Of a DNA stretch of 64,000 bases, positions 43,819-52,430 are shown piece after piece; the first letter of the stretch is position 1, and each line of letters starts with the position of its first letter. This DNA is from Clostridia bacterium (GTDB lineage: Bacteria > Bacillota > Clostridia > Oscillospirales > CAG-272), in NCBI GenBank assembly GCA_017472695.1, contig JAFUOQ010000013.1:62001-126000 (forward strand), in the 5' to 3' direction. The notes under the pieces were generated by a model, which had not been told where the DNA came from, did no database searches, and saw only the letters and a program-made list of their open reading frames with translations. The translations under genes and the position numbers were made by a program.

Positions 43819-44770
43819 AATTAATTTTAGAAATAATAACCTCAAGATTTCCTCTAATTGTAAATTTTCCTAAATTAGCAGGAACAAAGTAGCTGTCACC
43901 CTTTGAAAAAATATTTTTTTCGCCATTGAAAATAATTTCACCTTGACCATCAAGACAAAGAAGAGAAGCAAAGCTTTCTTCATTAGTAAATGTGGTTAAA
44001 GTTCCGTCGATATTATGTTTTTCGACATTAAAATACTCACATGAAGCTAATGTATTATCATTTTTTGCATTTGTAGAAAACCTAATTTTCTCAATTTCCT
44101 CTTTAGTTCTGTTTACAATAACATTTAGTGCATCATTAACGTGTAATTCTCTAGGCTTTCCGTCTTTACCAACACGATTATAGTCATATACTCGATATGT
44201 AATGTTTGAATTTTGTTGAATTTCAGCAAGTAAAATTCCTGCACCAATTGCGTGAACAAGCCCACTTGGAATGAAGAATACATCGCCTTTTTTTACATCA
44301 ACATAATTTAATTTCTCTTCAACCCTGCCGTCCTTTATAGCTTTAGCAAATTCCTCGTTTGAAACGCCTTCCCTTAAGCCATAAACAAGCTGTGCACCTG
44401 GCATTGCATCAATTACGTACCACATTTCAGTTTTTCCAAGACTGTTTGCGTTTTTGAGTCCATATTCATCATCTGGGTGAACTTGAACTGATAAATTATC
44501 CTCGGCATCAATAAATTTTATTAACAAAGGAAAGAATGTCTGTGGCTTGTTTGATATAACGCCCACACCATTTTTGTCAATATATTCTTGCATTGTTATA
44601 CCATCAAATTCACCACCAATAATTGTGTTCATTCCATCAGGACGAACGGTCAACTCCCAGCTTTCGGCGATATTATTTAGGTCTGACTTCTTGTTATATT
44701 CATTTTTTAGGCGATTTCCACCCCAAATAATCTCTTTAAAAATAGGATTTAATTTAATTGGTTTTAGCAT
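43817..44770 (-). CDS. manA: Mannose-6-phosphate isomerase, class I
   Basis: Zinc enzyme that interconverts mannose 6-phosphate and fructose 6-phosphate. The sequence has KEIIWGGNRL near the N-terminus, then the metal-site motif LSVQVHPDDEYG (about residues 93-104), KTEMWYVIDAMPGAQLVYGL, and FFIPSGLVHAIGAGILLAEIQQ near 170-190. The 317 residues match the short Bacillus-type ManA. The start is ATG 44770, preceded by AAAGGAG; the longer upstream frame has no ribosome binding site. It is monocistronic with its own promoter. Confidence 0.95.
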   Translation of the reverse strand: MLKPIKLNPIFKEIIWGGNRLKNEYNKKSDLNNIAESWELTVRPDGMNTIIGGEFDGITMQEYIDKNGVGVISNKPQTFFPLLIKFIDAEDNLSVQVHPDDEYGLKNANSLGKTEMWYVIDAMPGAQLVYGLREGVSNEEFAKAIKDGRVEEKLNYVDVKKGDVFFIPSGLVHAIGAGILLAEIQQNSNITYRVYDYNRVGKDGKPRELHVNDALNVIVNRTKEEIEKIRFSTNAKNDNTLASCEYFNVEKHNIDGTLTTFTNEESFASLLCLDGQGEIIFNGEKNIFSKGDSYFVPANLGKFTIRGNLEVIISKIN

Positions 44771-44798
44771 AAATATCTCCTTTATAATTATTATACTT

Positions 44799-44827
44799 AT
44801 TATAATATTTTTCTTATAAAAAGTCAA
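44799..44827 (-). promoter_or_regulatory. Promoter of manA
   Basis: On the minus strand TTGACT (44827-44822) and TATAAT (44804-44799) are 17 bases apart, 28 bases from the ATG. Confidence 0.8.
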
Positions 44828-44848
44828 TGATTATAGAGAAGTGATGAT

Positions 44849-44878
44849 AAAAAAATAGGGCATTAAGCCCTATTTTTT
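44849..44878 (-). terminator. Terminator of the ylxM-ffh-rpsP-khpA operon
   Basis: AAAAATAGGGC pairs with GCCCTATTTTT around a 5-base loop at the khpA stop codon. Confidence 0.88.
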
Positions 44879-45113
44879 ATTTAATTTCAACTGTAACCTT
44901 TTTGTCGTCGATTTTAGCGACTGTTTTCATTACAGAACGGATAGCCTTGGCAATTTTGCCACGCTTACCGATAATCATGCCCATATCTTCTTCAGCAACA
45001 CTAAGTGTCATTAGTATTTCGTTGCCCTCCTCATGCTCGGTAACAGATACCTTTTCAGGATGGTCAACTATAGACTTTGCGATATTAGAAAGAACTGTGC
45101 TAAGATCAATCAT
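44877..45113 (-). CDS. khpA: KH-domain RNA-binding protein KhpA
   Basis: Small single-KH protein of 78 residues. The KH GxxG loop is in GMIIGKRGKIAKAIRSVM at about residues 46-63. KhpA works with KhpB (Jag) in RNA binding and control of cell wall growth in other Firmicutes. The start ATG 45113 follows AAAGG by 8 bases; GTG 45122 is in frame but within that site. It is the last gene of the ylxM-ffh-rpsP-khpA operon, matching the Bacillus ylqC position. Confidence 0.92.
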   Translation of the reverse strand: MIDLSTVLSNIAKSIVDHPEKVSVTEHEEGNEILMTLSVAEEDMGMIIGKRGKIAKAIRSVMKTVAKIDDKKVTVEIK

Positions 45114-45157
45114 TTTGCACACCTTTGATTATTATAAAATAATCCCTTTCTTTTGAA

Positions 45158-45403
45158 TTATTTTACAATACCGCTTTTCTTAAGAAGAGATTTAACAGTT
45201 TCTGTTGGTTGAGCACCGTTATTTAACCATTTTTCTGCCTTTTCAACATTAAATTTGATTTCAGCAGGCTCTGTAAGAGGATTGTAGTAACCGATTTCAT
45301 CGATAAATTTACCATCTCTTGGAGCTCTTTCATCTGCTACAACTACACGATAGAAAGGAGCCTTCTTTGCGCCCATTCTTCTTAATCTCATTTTTACTGC
45401 CAT
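45158..45403 (-). CDS. rpsP: Ribosomal protein bS16
   Basis: Small-subunit protein S16 with 81 residues. It begins [19 protein letters not shown] and continues [23 protein letters not shown], the canonical opening. A GGAGG ribosome binding site precedes it. It lies between ffh and khpA, as in most Firmicutes. Confidence 0.98.
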   Translation of the reverse strand: MAVKMRLRRMGAKKAPFYRVVVADERAPRDGKFIDEIGYYNPLTEPAEIKFNVEKAEKWLNNGAQPTETVKSLLKKSGIVK

Positions 45404-45454
45404 TGTTTGTTTCCTCCATATATTATATAAATTTTTTCTTTTTATAAAAAGCCA

Positions 45455-46795
45455 TTAAAACGGCATTTTCATCCTTTTGCCACCCATGCCACCGAAGCCT
45501 TTGAATTTGCCGGACGACATTTGTTTCATTAGTTTCTTCATTTGGTCAAATTGCTTTAAAAGTCTATTAATTTCTTCAACTGAAGTACCGCTACCTTTTG
45601 CAATTCTTTTCTTTCTTGATGAGTTTATAATATCAGGATTATCTCTTTCCTTTGGTGTCATTGAAAGAATAATTGCTTCCGTGCGAGCAAGCATATTTTC
45701 ATCAATTTTAACATCCTTGCCACTCATACCAGGAACCATAGACATAACGCTTTCAAGTGAGCCCATTTTCTTTAATTGAGCCATTTGATCAAGGTAATCT
45801 GTTAGAGTAAAGGCGTTTTCGCGCATTTTCTTTTCAAGAGCCTCGGCTTGCTTTTTATCATAAGCCTCTTCAGCCTTTTCAATAAGAGTAAGCACATCAC
45901 CCATGCCAAGAATTCTTGATGCCATTCTGTCAGGATAGAATGGCTCGATTGTATCAAGCTTTTCACCTGTGCCAACAAATTTGATTGGTTTTCCTGTAAC
46001 GTAACGAACAGATAGAGCAGCACCACCACGAGTATCACCATCAAGCTTTGTAAGAACAACACCAGTGATATCAAGCATTTCATTAAATGATTCAGCAACG
46101 TTAACAGCATCTTGACCGAGCATTGCATCAACTACTAAAAGAATTTCAGTAGGTTCTGTAACCTTTTTGATGTCTTGAAGTTCTTTCATAAGAACCTCGT
46201 CAACATGTAGTCTACCAGCGGTATCAATAAATATTATATCGTGACCATTTTTCTTTGCATAATCTATAGCACTCTTGGCAATTGATACAGGATTTTTTGA
46301 TTTTTCATCAGCATAAACTGGTATATTTAATTGAGAGCCAACAATTTGAAGCTGTTTAATAGCCGCTGGACGATAAACGTCGCAAGCAACGAGCAGAGGA
46401 TTTTTGCCTTGCTTTTTATATAGGCCTGCGATTTTGCCAGAGTGTGTGGTTTTACCTGCACCTTGTAGACCGACCATCATAACAACTGTTGGCGGTTTAG
46501 AGGAAATTTCAAGCTTTGCTTGGGTTTTACCCATAAGCTCAATAAGCTCCTCGTGTACTATTTTAACGACCTGTTGACCCGGCATCAAGCTTTCAAGCAC
46601 CTGCGAGCCAACAGCACGTTCAGTAACTCTTTTGATAAAGTCTTTTACAACCTTAAAGCTAACGTCAGCCTCAAGTAGAGCAAGCTTTATCTCGCGCATA
46701 CCTTCCTTGACATCAGCTTCTGTAAGCTTACCCTTGCTTCTAAATTTTTTAAAAGCATTAGAAAGCTTATCAGCTAAGTTTTGGAACATAGCCAT
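45455..46795 (-). CDS. ffh: Signal recognition particle protein Ffh
   Basis: SRP54 GTPase that binds 4.5S/6S-type SRP RNA and hydrophobic signal sequences, and docks with FtsY (4238-5143). The 446 residues comprise the N domain (1-85), G domain with G1 GLQGAGKTTHSGK near 105, DTAGRLHVDE near 188, LTKLDGDTRGG near 245, and the methionine-rich M domain with KRIAKGSGTSVEEINRLLKQF near 400 ending in KFKGFGGMGGKRMKMPF. A GGAGG site precedes the ATG; ylxM lies 14 bases upstream. Confidence 0.99.
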   Translation of the reverse strand: MAMFQNLADKLSNAFKKFRSKGKLTEADVKEGMREIKLALLEADVSFKVVKDFIKRVTERAVGSQVLESLMPGQQVVKIVHEELIELMGKTQAKLEISSKPPTVVMMVGLQGAGKTTHSGKIAGLYKKQGKNPLLVACDVYRPAAIKQLQIVGSQLNIPVYADEKSKNPVSIAKSAIDYAKKNGHDIIFIDTAGRLHVDEVLMKELQDIKKVTEPTEILLVVDAMLGQDAVNVAESFNEMLDITGVVLTKLDGDTRGGAALSVRYVTGKPIKFVGTGEKLDTIEPFYPDRMASRILGMGDVLTLIEKAEEAYDKKQAEALEKKMRENAFTLTDYLDQMAQLKKMGSLESVMSMVPGMSGKDVKIDENMLARTEAIILSMTPKERDNPDIINSSRKKRIAKGSGTSVEEINRLLKQFDQMKKLMKQMSSGKFKGFGGMGGKRMKMPF

Positions 46796-46809
46796 AATGA
46801 TACCTCCTA

Positions 46810-47166
46810 TTAATATTCTGCCATTTCTTTAATTTCGTTAATTAAAGAATGAATTTTAGAAGAAATATCGTCATTATTTATTTTAGTGTTAATTAAATCA
46901 AGTTCTGACGCAATTTCAGCGGATTTGTCGCGCACTTTAATAAAGCGAGCGGCAAGCCCTAATTTATTTTCCATATCAGTAATAATAGTTTCGCCCTTTT
47001 TTAGGACACTACGTACTCCCTGACGTGAAATATCATAAGCATCGGCAATTTCTGAAAGAGAGCAGTCTTCATTATAATACATAGAAAGCATATCTCTTTG
47101 TCGCTCACTTAAAATATCACCGTAAAAATCTAAAAGCAGAGAAATATTAAGATTTTTTTCAAACAT
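46810..47166 (-). CDS. ylxM: YlxM-like helix-turn-helix protein (UPF0122)
   Basis: Small protein of 118 residues with a sigma-70 region 4-like helix-turn-helix: LSERQRDMLSMYYNEDCSLSEIA is followed by YDISRQGVRSVLKKGETI. YlxM stimulates SRP function in some streptococci. It is first in the operon with ffh, rpsP and khpA. GGAGG precedes its ATG by 8 bases. Confidence 0.92.
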   Translation of the reverse strand: MFEKNLNISLLLDFYGDILSERQRDMLSMYYNEDCSLSEIADAYDISRQGVRSVLKKGETIITDMENKLGLAARFIKVRDKSAEIASELDLINTKINNDDISSKIHSLINEIKEMAEY

Positions 47167-47206
47167 AATAGTCCCTCCAATTAGGTGTAAACCAAATTAC
47201 TTTACA

Positions 47207-47235
47207 AGTATAACATTAAAATATTGATTTGTCAA
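47207..47235 (-). promoter_or_regulatory. Promoter of the ylxM-ffh operon
   Basis: On the minus strand TTGACA (47235-47230) and TATACT (47212-47207) are 17 bases apart, 40 bases from ylxM. Confidence 0.8.
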
Positions 47236-47330
47236 TAGGTAATTTAAAATTAGTTTAAAAACTTTACATTATTGAATTATATATAAATATGTAGTAAAAT
47301 AATATAAAACAATTGCGAAGGTAAAGATTA

Positions 47331-47810
47331 ATGATTATAAATCATCCAATTAAACCATTTTATAACAAAAATTCGAAAATTCTTATTTTAGGCAGTTTTC
47401 CATCTGTTAAATCTAGGGAACAAATGTTTTTCTATGGACACAAGCAAAATAGGTTTTGGCGGGTAATATCTACAATTTATGGTTATATTGAACCCAAAAG
47501 CATTGATGAAAAGAAAGCATTACTAAAAGAAAACAAATTAGCCGTTTGGGATGTTATTGCATCGTGTGACATCGTGGGTAGCTCTGATAGCTCAATTAAA
47601 AATGTTATTCCCAATGATATAAATATTATATTAAACGAAGCAAATATTGAAAAAATCATTGTAAATGGCAAAACAGCAGAAAAGTTTTATAATAAATACA
47701 TTAAGCATCAAATTAATCGTGTGGCTATTTGCTTGCCATCGACATCACCAGCAAATGCAACTTGGTCAATCGAAAAACTTATTGATCAATGGAAACGAGA
47801 ATTAACTTAA
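47331..47810 (+). CDS. DNA-deoxyinosine (hypoxanthine) glycosylase, uracil-DNA glycosylase superfamily
   Basis: A 159-residue enzyme of the UDG superfamily, family 6-like (hypoxanthine-DNA glycosylase). Its first motif LILGSFPSVKSREQMFFYGH is the family hallmark, followed by NRFWRVI. The second active-site motif is near LPSTSPANATWS at the C-terminus. Such enzymes remove hypoxanthine formed by adenine deamination, which fits functionally with RdgB, encoded elsewhere in the window. It is monocistronic and divergent from ylxM. A possible promoter TTGAAT-17-TAAAAT lies about 20 bases upstream of the ribosome binding site. Confidence 0.88.
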   Translation: MIINHPIKPFYNKNSKILILGSFPSVKSREQMFFYGHKQNRFWRVISTIYGYIEPKSIDEKKALLKENKLAVWDVIASCDIVGSSDSSIKNVIPNDINIILNEANIEKIIVNGKTAEKFYNKYIKHQINRVAICLPSTSPANATWSIEKLIDQWKRELT

Positions 47811-48214
47811 AATATTACTAATAAATCTAATTATACAAAATATTTTTTATTTGGAAATTAGATTTCACATTGCCAAAATGATTAAGATTAATTTTTTTAA
47901 TGACCAATTCATTGCGAGGATAAAAAATAATTGCGTTTTCAAAGATATCAATATTATAATTAGTCAACGATAAAAAACCAATTTAAAAATTTTTCTTCGG
48001 AAGAAACATCGCACCAGAAAAAATTAATGCGTTTTCAAGGAAGGCGTCAAAAAGTGGTGATTTACTAAACCCCCCTTCATTTATTATAGATAGACATAAT
48101 AAACTATCTCTATATTTTGCCTTTTCCTATTCTCTTAATTATATAAAATTTGCATTTTGTATAATTAGGTGTGTTCAAAAGAGGATTGATTAGATTTTAC
48201 TATATTCGATTATA
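47811..48214. other. Gene-poor region with a decayed ORF and a short direct repeat
   Basis: No intact gene is visible in about 400 bases. On the minus strand an open frame 48126-47983 encodes 47 residues ending FLENALIFSGAMFLPKKNF. It looks protein-like but has no start codon or ribosome binding site and an in-frame stop just upstream. A similar 12-base word TGCGTTTTCAAA/G occurs at about 47932 and 48028 on the plus strand. This may be a gene remnant or an interspersed intergenic repeat; I do not recognise it. Confidence 0.35.
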
Positions 48215-48244
48215 AAATAAAAAATCGAGGCTGTGCCTCGATTT
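48215..48244 (-). terminator. Terminator of spoIIID
   Basis: AAATCGAGGC pairs with GCCTCGATTT around a 3-base loop, directly after the spoIIID stop on the minus strand and followed by a T-rich tract. Confidence 0.85.
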
Positions 48245-48505
48245 CTAATTGTTCAATTTTAGATATTTTTGTTTTGTTGCTTCTCCTCCACGCAGATGAC
48301 GTTCTAATTTATTTTTCTGTAAAATTTTTTCTACCTCTAAATATAATGAATGATTCACTTTTGATAATTTTTCAGTAATGTCCTTATGTACGGTTGATTT
48401 ACTAATTCCAAAAATTTTTGCAGCATCTCTTACCGTTGTTTCGTTTTCTATTATGTATTTAGCTAAATTTTCACATCTTTCTTCAAATCTATTATTTGAT
48501 ACCAT
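48245..48505 (-). CDS. spoIIID: Sporulation transcription regulator SpoIIID
   Basis: Small mother-cell DNA-binding protein that modulates sigma-E genes and helps switch to sigma-K. The 86 residues carry the helix-turn-helix TVRDAAKIFGISKSTVHKDITEKL at about 20-43, and the second basic DNA-binding tail ERHLRGGEATKQKYLKLN, nearly identical to Bacillus SpoIIID. I set the start at ATG 48505, preceded by GGAG 5 bases away; an upstream in-frame ATG at 48622 would add a hydrophobic segment and overlaps galM. This is strong evidence for a spore-forming host. Confidence 0.97.
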   Translation of the reverse strand: MVSNNRFEERCENLAKYIIENETTVRDAAKIFGISKSTVHKDITEKLSKVNHSLYLEVEKILQKNKLERHLRGGEATKQKYLKLNN

Positions 48506-48534
48506 AATTACTCCAAAAATCACAATTATGGTAA

Positions 48535-48563
48535 ATAATATGAAAAAAGTCGCATTATTATGC
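48535..48563 (-). promoter_or_regulatory. Possible sigma-E promoter of spoIIID
   Basis: On the minus strand GCATAAT (48563-48557), 14 bases, then CATATTAT (48542-48535), with one and two mismatches to the sigma-E boxes. It overlaps the galM terminator. spoIIID is sigma-E dependent in Bacillus. Confidence 0.35.
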
Positions 48564-48570
48564 GACTTTT
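48543..48570 (-). terminator. Terminator of galE-galM
   Basis: AAAAGTCGCAT pairs with ATGCGACTTTT around a 4-base loop, 3 bases past the galM stop on the minus strand. Confidence 0.92.
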
Positions 48571-48572
48571 CA

Positions 48573-49625
48573 TTATATATTGAATTTGAAAACAGTTGTA
48601 TAATCATAAAGCTCGCCAACATTTAATTCACATGAAGGAAAATTCTTATGATTTGGAGAATCGGGTGCGTGTTGGGTCTCGAGACAAACTGCACATCTCT
48701 TTTTCTGCGCTACTCCGTTTTTGAATGGTGAATCATTTTCATTAATACAGTTAGCAGCATAAATCAGTACACAAGGCTGATTAGTATATACCTTCATTTC
48801 TCTACCAGATACTGGCTCCTTTAGTGTAGCAATATGCTTAACCATACCATTTGAATTTAAAATAAAGTTATGATCATAACCTTGACCAATTTTTAAAAGC
48901 TCATTTTCGGCATTTATATCTTTACCTATTAATTTTTCTTCTCTAAAATCAAATGGCGTGTTTTCAACTAGTATTTCCTTGCCTGTTGGAATGAGCTCGG
49001 AATTGACCTCTGACACCTTATCACTATCAATCCAAAGTGTATGATTTTCAACGGAACCACTATCATATCCACCAAGATTGAAATATGCGTGGTTGGTTAG
49101 ATTTAAAACTGTCTTTTTATCGGTAGTAGCTTTATAATTAATTGTCAAAGTATTGTTATTATCAAATGAATAAGTAACCTTAACAAATAAATTTCCTGGA
49201 TAACCTTCTTCCATATCATCACTTAAATAAGTAAGCTCAAGACACATTTTATCCTCAATTTGATATGCACTAGCATCCCAAAGCTTTTTGTCAAAGCCTT
49301 CTTTACCGCCATGTAAATGATTCTTTTTTTCGTTGTTGAAAAGCTTGTACTCTCTTCCATCAATGATAAATGATGAATTATTAATTCGATTACCAAATCG
49401 ACCAATTAAAGCACCCTGATACCCACCATTAGTGAGATAAGATTTAACATCGTCATATCCACAAACAACATCAGCCAATACACCGTTTTTATCCGGGACA
49501 TTAATAGCTCTTATAATGCCACCGAGAGTTAAAATCTTAACATTTGCACCACTGTCGTTTTGCAAGGTATACTCATATACCTCACAGCCGCATGGCTTTT
49601 TACCAAATAACTCCCTAGTAATCAT
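48573..49625 (-). CDS. galM: Aldose 1-epimerase (galactose mutarotase)
   Basis: Interconverts the alpha and beta anomers of galactose and glucose. Catalytic-type residues are the histidine in NHLHGGKEGFDKKLW near residue 100, the histidine in LNLTNHAYFNLGG near 177, and the glutamate in VCLETQHAPDSPNH near 320. It has 350 residues, standard size. Its ATG begins directly after the galE stop (TAAATG), so it is translationally coupled. No galK or galT is present nearby. Confidence 0.96.
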   Translation of the reverse strand: MITRELFGKKPCGCEVYEYTLQNDSGANVKILTLGGIIRAINVPDKNGVLADVVCGYDDVKSYLTNGGYQGALIGRFGNRINNSSFIIDGREYKLFNNEKKNHLHGGKEGFDKKLWDASAYQIEDKMCLELTYLSDDMEEGYPGNLFVKVTYSFDNNNTLTINYKATTDKKTVLNLTNHAYFNLGGYDSGSVENHTLWIDSDKVSEVNSELIPTGKEILVENTPFDFREEKLIGKDINAENELLKIGQGYDHNFILNSNGMVKHIATLKEPVSGREMKVYTNQPCVLIYAANCINENDSPFKNGVAQKKRCAVCLETQHAPDSPNHKNFPSCELNVGELYDYTTVFKFNI

Positions 49626-50639
49626 TTATTCACCATACCCATTAGGATTTTTCTTTTGCCAGTTAGCAGCATCAATGCACATTTTGTCAATGTCATATTT
49701 TGCTTGCCAGCCAAGAATATGAAGTGCTTTTTCAGGATTTGCATAGCACTCATCTATGTCACCAGGACGTCTCTCACAAATTTGATATGGTATTTCTTTA
49801 CCAATAGCCTTTTCAAACGCATGAATGACATCAAGTACAGAATATCCCTTGCCTGTTCCAATATTGAAGCGCTCAACACCTGTAACAATGTTAGTACGGT
49901 CAATCGCCTTCAAATGTGCATTAGCGAGGTCAACAACGTGAATATAGTCACGAACACCTGTGCCATCGTGAGTTGCATAGTCATTTCCAAAAACATTAAC
50001 ATATGGATATTTTCCAAATGCAACACGAGCAACATATGGTAAGAGGTTGTTTGGTTTGCCCTTTGGATCCTCGCCCATAAGTCCGCTTTCATGAGCACCA
50101 ATTGGATTAAAATATCTTAAAATGCAAATGCTCCACTCCTTATCAGAAACATAAATATCACTTAAAATTCTTTCAATCATAAGCTTTGTTTCGCCATATG
50201 GATTGGTGGTTGAAAGAGGAAAATCTTCGCTAATTGGCACGAATTTTGGTTTACCATAAACAGTAGCCGAGGAGGAAAATACAATTTTTTTACAGTTATA
50301 TTTCGACATAACCTTGCAAAGATTCAAAGTGCCAGTGATGTTGTTATGGTAATAGCAAATAGGCATAGCAACACTTTCGCCAACAGCCTTAAGACCTGCA
50401 AAATGAATAACTGAATCTATTTTATTTTCGCTGAAGACCTTCTCAATATCGTCAATATTTAAAATATCGCCCTTATAGAATTTAACATCCTTGCCTGTAA
50501 TTTCTTTAATTCTCTCTAGCACGCAAATCTTTGAATTGCATAAATTATCAAGAATTACAACCTCTCTGTTATCATTCAAAAGCTCGACAACTGTGTGAGA
50601 ACCTATATAACCAGTTCCACCTGTAACTAAAATAGCCAT
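49626..50639 (-). CDS. galE: UDP-glucose 4-epimerase
   Basis: NAD-dependent short-chain dehydrogenase-like enzyme converting UDP-galactose and UDP-glucose. The N-terminus has the Rossmann motif [13 protein letters not shown], and the catalytic pair is in [14 protein letters not shown] (Y at about 148, K at 152). [12 protein letters not shown] and [17 protein letters not shown] are family blocks. Start ATG 50639 lies 6 bases after GGAGG; an ATG at 50645 directly abuts that site. It has 337 residues and leads the galE-galM operon. Confidence 0.97.
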   Translation of the reverse strand: MAILVTGGTGYIGSHTVVELLNDNREVVILDNLCNSKICVLERIKEITGKDVKFYKGDILNIDDIEKVFSENKIDSVIHFAGLKAVGESVAMPICYYHNNITGTLNLCKVMSKYNCKKIVFSSSATVYGKPKFVPISEDFPLSTTNPYGETKLMIERILSDIYVSDKEWSICILRYFNPIGAHESGLMGEDPKGKPNNLLPYVARVAFGKYPYVNVFGNDYATHDGTGVRDYIHVVDLANAHLKAIDRTNIVTGVERFNIGTGKGYSVLDVIHAFEKAIGKEIPYQICERRPGDIDECYANPEKALHILGWQAKYDIDKMCIDAANWQKKNPNGYGE

Positions 50640-50668
50640 TTTCATCCTCCAATTAATTCATTATATAT

Positions 50669-50697
50669 AATATATACTATTACAACTAAAAAATCAA
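50669..50697 (-). promoter_or_regulatory. Promoter of galEM
   Basis: On the minus strand TTGATT (50697-50692) and TATATT (50674-50669) are 17 bases apart. Confidence 0.7.
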
Positions 50698-50717
50698 GAT
50701 ATTTTCACAAAAATATA

Positions 50718-50746
50718 TTGACTTTTTTCGCTTTAAGTGCTACAAT
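50718..50746 (+). promoter_or_regulatory. Promoter of the Crp/ABC operon
   Basis: TTGACT (50718-50723) and TACAAT (50741-50746) are 17 bases apart, directly upstream of an inverted repeat. Confidence 0.75.
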
Positions 50747-50750
50747 AATT

Positions 50751-50775
50751 GTACCAAATGATACAGTTTTGGCAC
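50751..50775 (+). promoter_or_regulatory. Inverted repeat at the Crp gene transcription start
   Basis: GTACCAAA (50751-50758) and TTTGGCAC (50768-50775) pair with one mismatch around a 9-base centre. The position at about +1 to +23 suits a repressor operator, for example for the Crp-type protein itself, or a leader hairpin. Function is inferred only. Confidence 0.45.
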
Positions 50776-50788
50776 GAAATGAGGTTTT

Positions 50789-51421
50789 ATGAAATATAAA
50801 AGCTTTTTAAAAGAAAATTTTTTCCTTTTCTCAAGTGTAAACGAGCAAAAAATTGATCAAATGCTTCTTTTTGATGGCATATCTATAGAAGAATATGCAC
50901 CTCAAGATATTTTACAAAGCTCTAAAACTCAAGGGAAAATAGGAATAATAATTAAAGGTAATGCCATCATACGCTCAGGAGATGATGGTGTAATTATTAG
51001 AAAATTAACATCAAAGGATACATATGGTGCAGCTTGCCTGTTCGATAAACCAACATATTTAACTTACGTTAGTGCTGTTTCTAACTGCTCTGTTATTACT
51101 TTCAATAAGGATTTTATTGAAAAATGTATCGCATATGATGAAAACGTAGCAAAGAATTATATTTCCTTTTTAGCAAAAAGAATCAGCTTTTTAAATTCAA
51201 AGATTAATTCTTATACAGCTAAAAATGCAGAAAATAAGTTATATGCTTATTTATTACAGTTACCGCGAAACGATAATGTAATTGAATTAAAGGTCAGCCT
51301 CTCTACCTTAGCTAAAATGATTGGCATTGGTCGTGCCAGCTTATATAGAGCATTAGAAAAGCTCGAAAACAACGGCACAATTACAAAGCAAGATAAAAAA
51401 ATAATTTTAAACGAGGTATAA
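50789..51421 (+). CDS. Crp/Fnr-family transcription regulator
   Basis: A 210-residue protein with an N-terminal cyclic-nucleotide-binding-type beta barrel (residues about 20-125) and a C-terminal Crp helix-turn-helix: VSLSTLAKMIGIGRASLYRALEKLENNG at about 170-197. The Fnr N-terminal cysteine cluster is absent, so it is not a classic oxygen sensor. The typical cAMP-binding RSGE arginine-glutamate pair is also not evident, so the effector is unknown. It stands at the head of an ABC importer operon (4-base gap to the binding protein), so it probably controls uptake of that substrate. GAGG precedes the ATG. Confidence 0.88.
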   Translation: MKYKSFLKENFFLFSSVNEQKIDQMLLFDGISIEEYAPQDILQSSKTQGKIGIIIKGNAIIRSGDDGVIIRKLTSKDTYGAACLFDKPTYLTYVSAVSNCSVITFNKDFIEKCIAYDENVAKNYISFLAKRISFLNSKINSYTAKNAENKLYAYLLQLPRNDNVIELKVSLSTLAKMIGIGRASLYRALEKLENNGTITKQDKKIILNEV

Positions 51422-51425
51422 ACCA

Positions 51426-52430
51426 ATGAAAAAAACATTATCACTTATTCTCACTGTTATTATGCTTTTTGGGGTTGCATTCTCTTTTGCAGCTTGTATT
51501 CATAATAATGATGACACAGACGACACAAACACCCAAAAAACCAGCATTAAGCTATCTGTATTAAACGGCACAACCGGTTTTGGTATGGCAAAGCTAATGG
51601 AAGATGACGAAAACGAAACTTCAAGCAATGATTATGAATTTAAAGTTGAGACTGATGCCACAAATATAGTCTCTGCCTTGATTGCTGGTTCTATTGATAT
51701 GGCAGCACTCCCAACAAATGCTGCAGCAAATGTGTATAATAAAACTAATGGACAAGTACAGGTTTTAGCAATAAATACACTTGGAGTTCTCTATCTAATT
51801 GAAAAAGATGATCAAATTTCTTCAATTCAAGATTTGAATGGAAAGACAATTTATGTTCCTGCGCAAAATCCTACATTCATTACAAAACATATTCTTGATT
51901 CAAATAATATTAATGCAACAATTGATTCTACCACTTATGATACTCCAGCCGCTTTACAGGCTGCTGTTATTTCCGGTCAAGTAGAGCTAGCGGTTTTACC
52001 ACAACCAGTTCTTACTGCTGCAATGTCGGGCGCTAAAAAGGCTAATATAAATTATAATATTGCACTTGATTTAACAGAGGAATGGAACAAAATACCTAAT
52101 TCTGAAGAACTAGTACAGGGCTGTATCGTTGTTAGAAAGAGCTTTGCAGAAGCAAACAAAGGTGCTGTTGATGCATTCCTTACAGAATATGAAAACTCAA
52201 TTAATTATTTGAATCAAAATGTTACTGATGCTTCAGCACTTATAGTTAAATATGGTATTTTTGCTAATGCAACAGTAGCCGAGAATGCAATTCCAAAGTG
52301 TAATGTAGCATTTATGAAAGGTGAAGAAATGAAATCAGCTATGAGTGCATTTGTTGCTGCTATGTACAATATCGCACCAGCAAGCATAGGTAATAGCATT
52401 CCAGAGGCTGACTTCTACTATATCCCTTAA
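51426..52430 (+). CDS. ABC transporter substrate-binding lipoprotein (NMT1/SsuA-like)
   Basis: Secreted lipoprotein of 334 residues. The signal peptide is MKKTLSLILTVIMLFGVAF followed by a lipobox ending at Cys24 (SFAAC). The mature part is a two-lobe binding protein of the type used for nitrate, sulfonate, taurine or thiamine precursors: LNGTTGFGMAKLMED, SALIAGSIDMAALPTNAAANVYN, VLAINTLGVLYLIEK. A low-complexity acidic linker NNDDTDDTN follows the cysteine. The substrate cannot be told from sequence. It overlaps the permease by one base and lies behind a Crp-type regulator. Confidence 0.88.
   Translation: MKKTLSLILTVIMLFGVAFSFAACIHNNDDTDDTNTQKTSIKLSVLNGTTGFGMAKLMEDDENETSSNDYEFKVETDATNIVSALIAGSIDMAALPTNAAANVYNKTNGQVQVLAINTLGVLYLIEKDDQISSIQDLNGKTIYVPAQNPTFITKHILDSNNINATIDSTTYDTPAALQAAVISGQVELAVLPQPVLTAAMSGAKKANINYNIALDLTEEWNKIPNSEELVQGCIVVRKSFAEANKGAVDAFLTEYENSINYLNQNVTDASALIVKYGIFANATVAENAIPKCNVAFMKGEEMKSAMSAFVAAMYNIAPASIGNSIPEADFYYIP

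Noticed and set aside
47983..48126. Functional 47-residue gene on the minus strand
   Set aside because: No start codon, no ribosome binding site, and a stop just upstream; kept only as a possible remnant.
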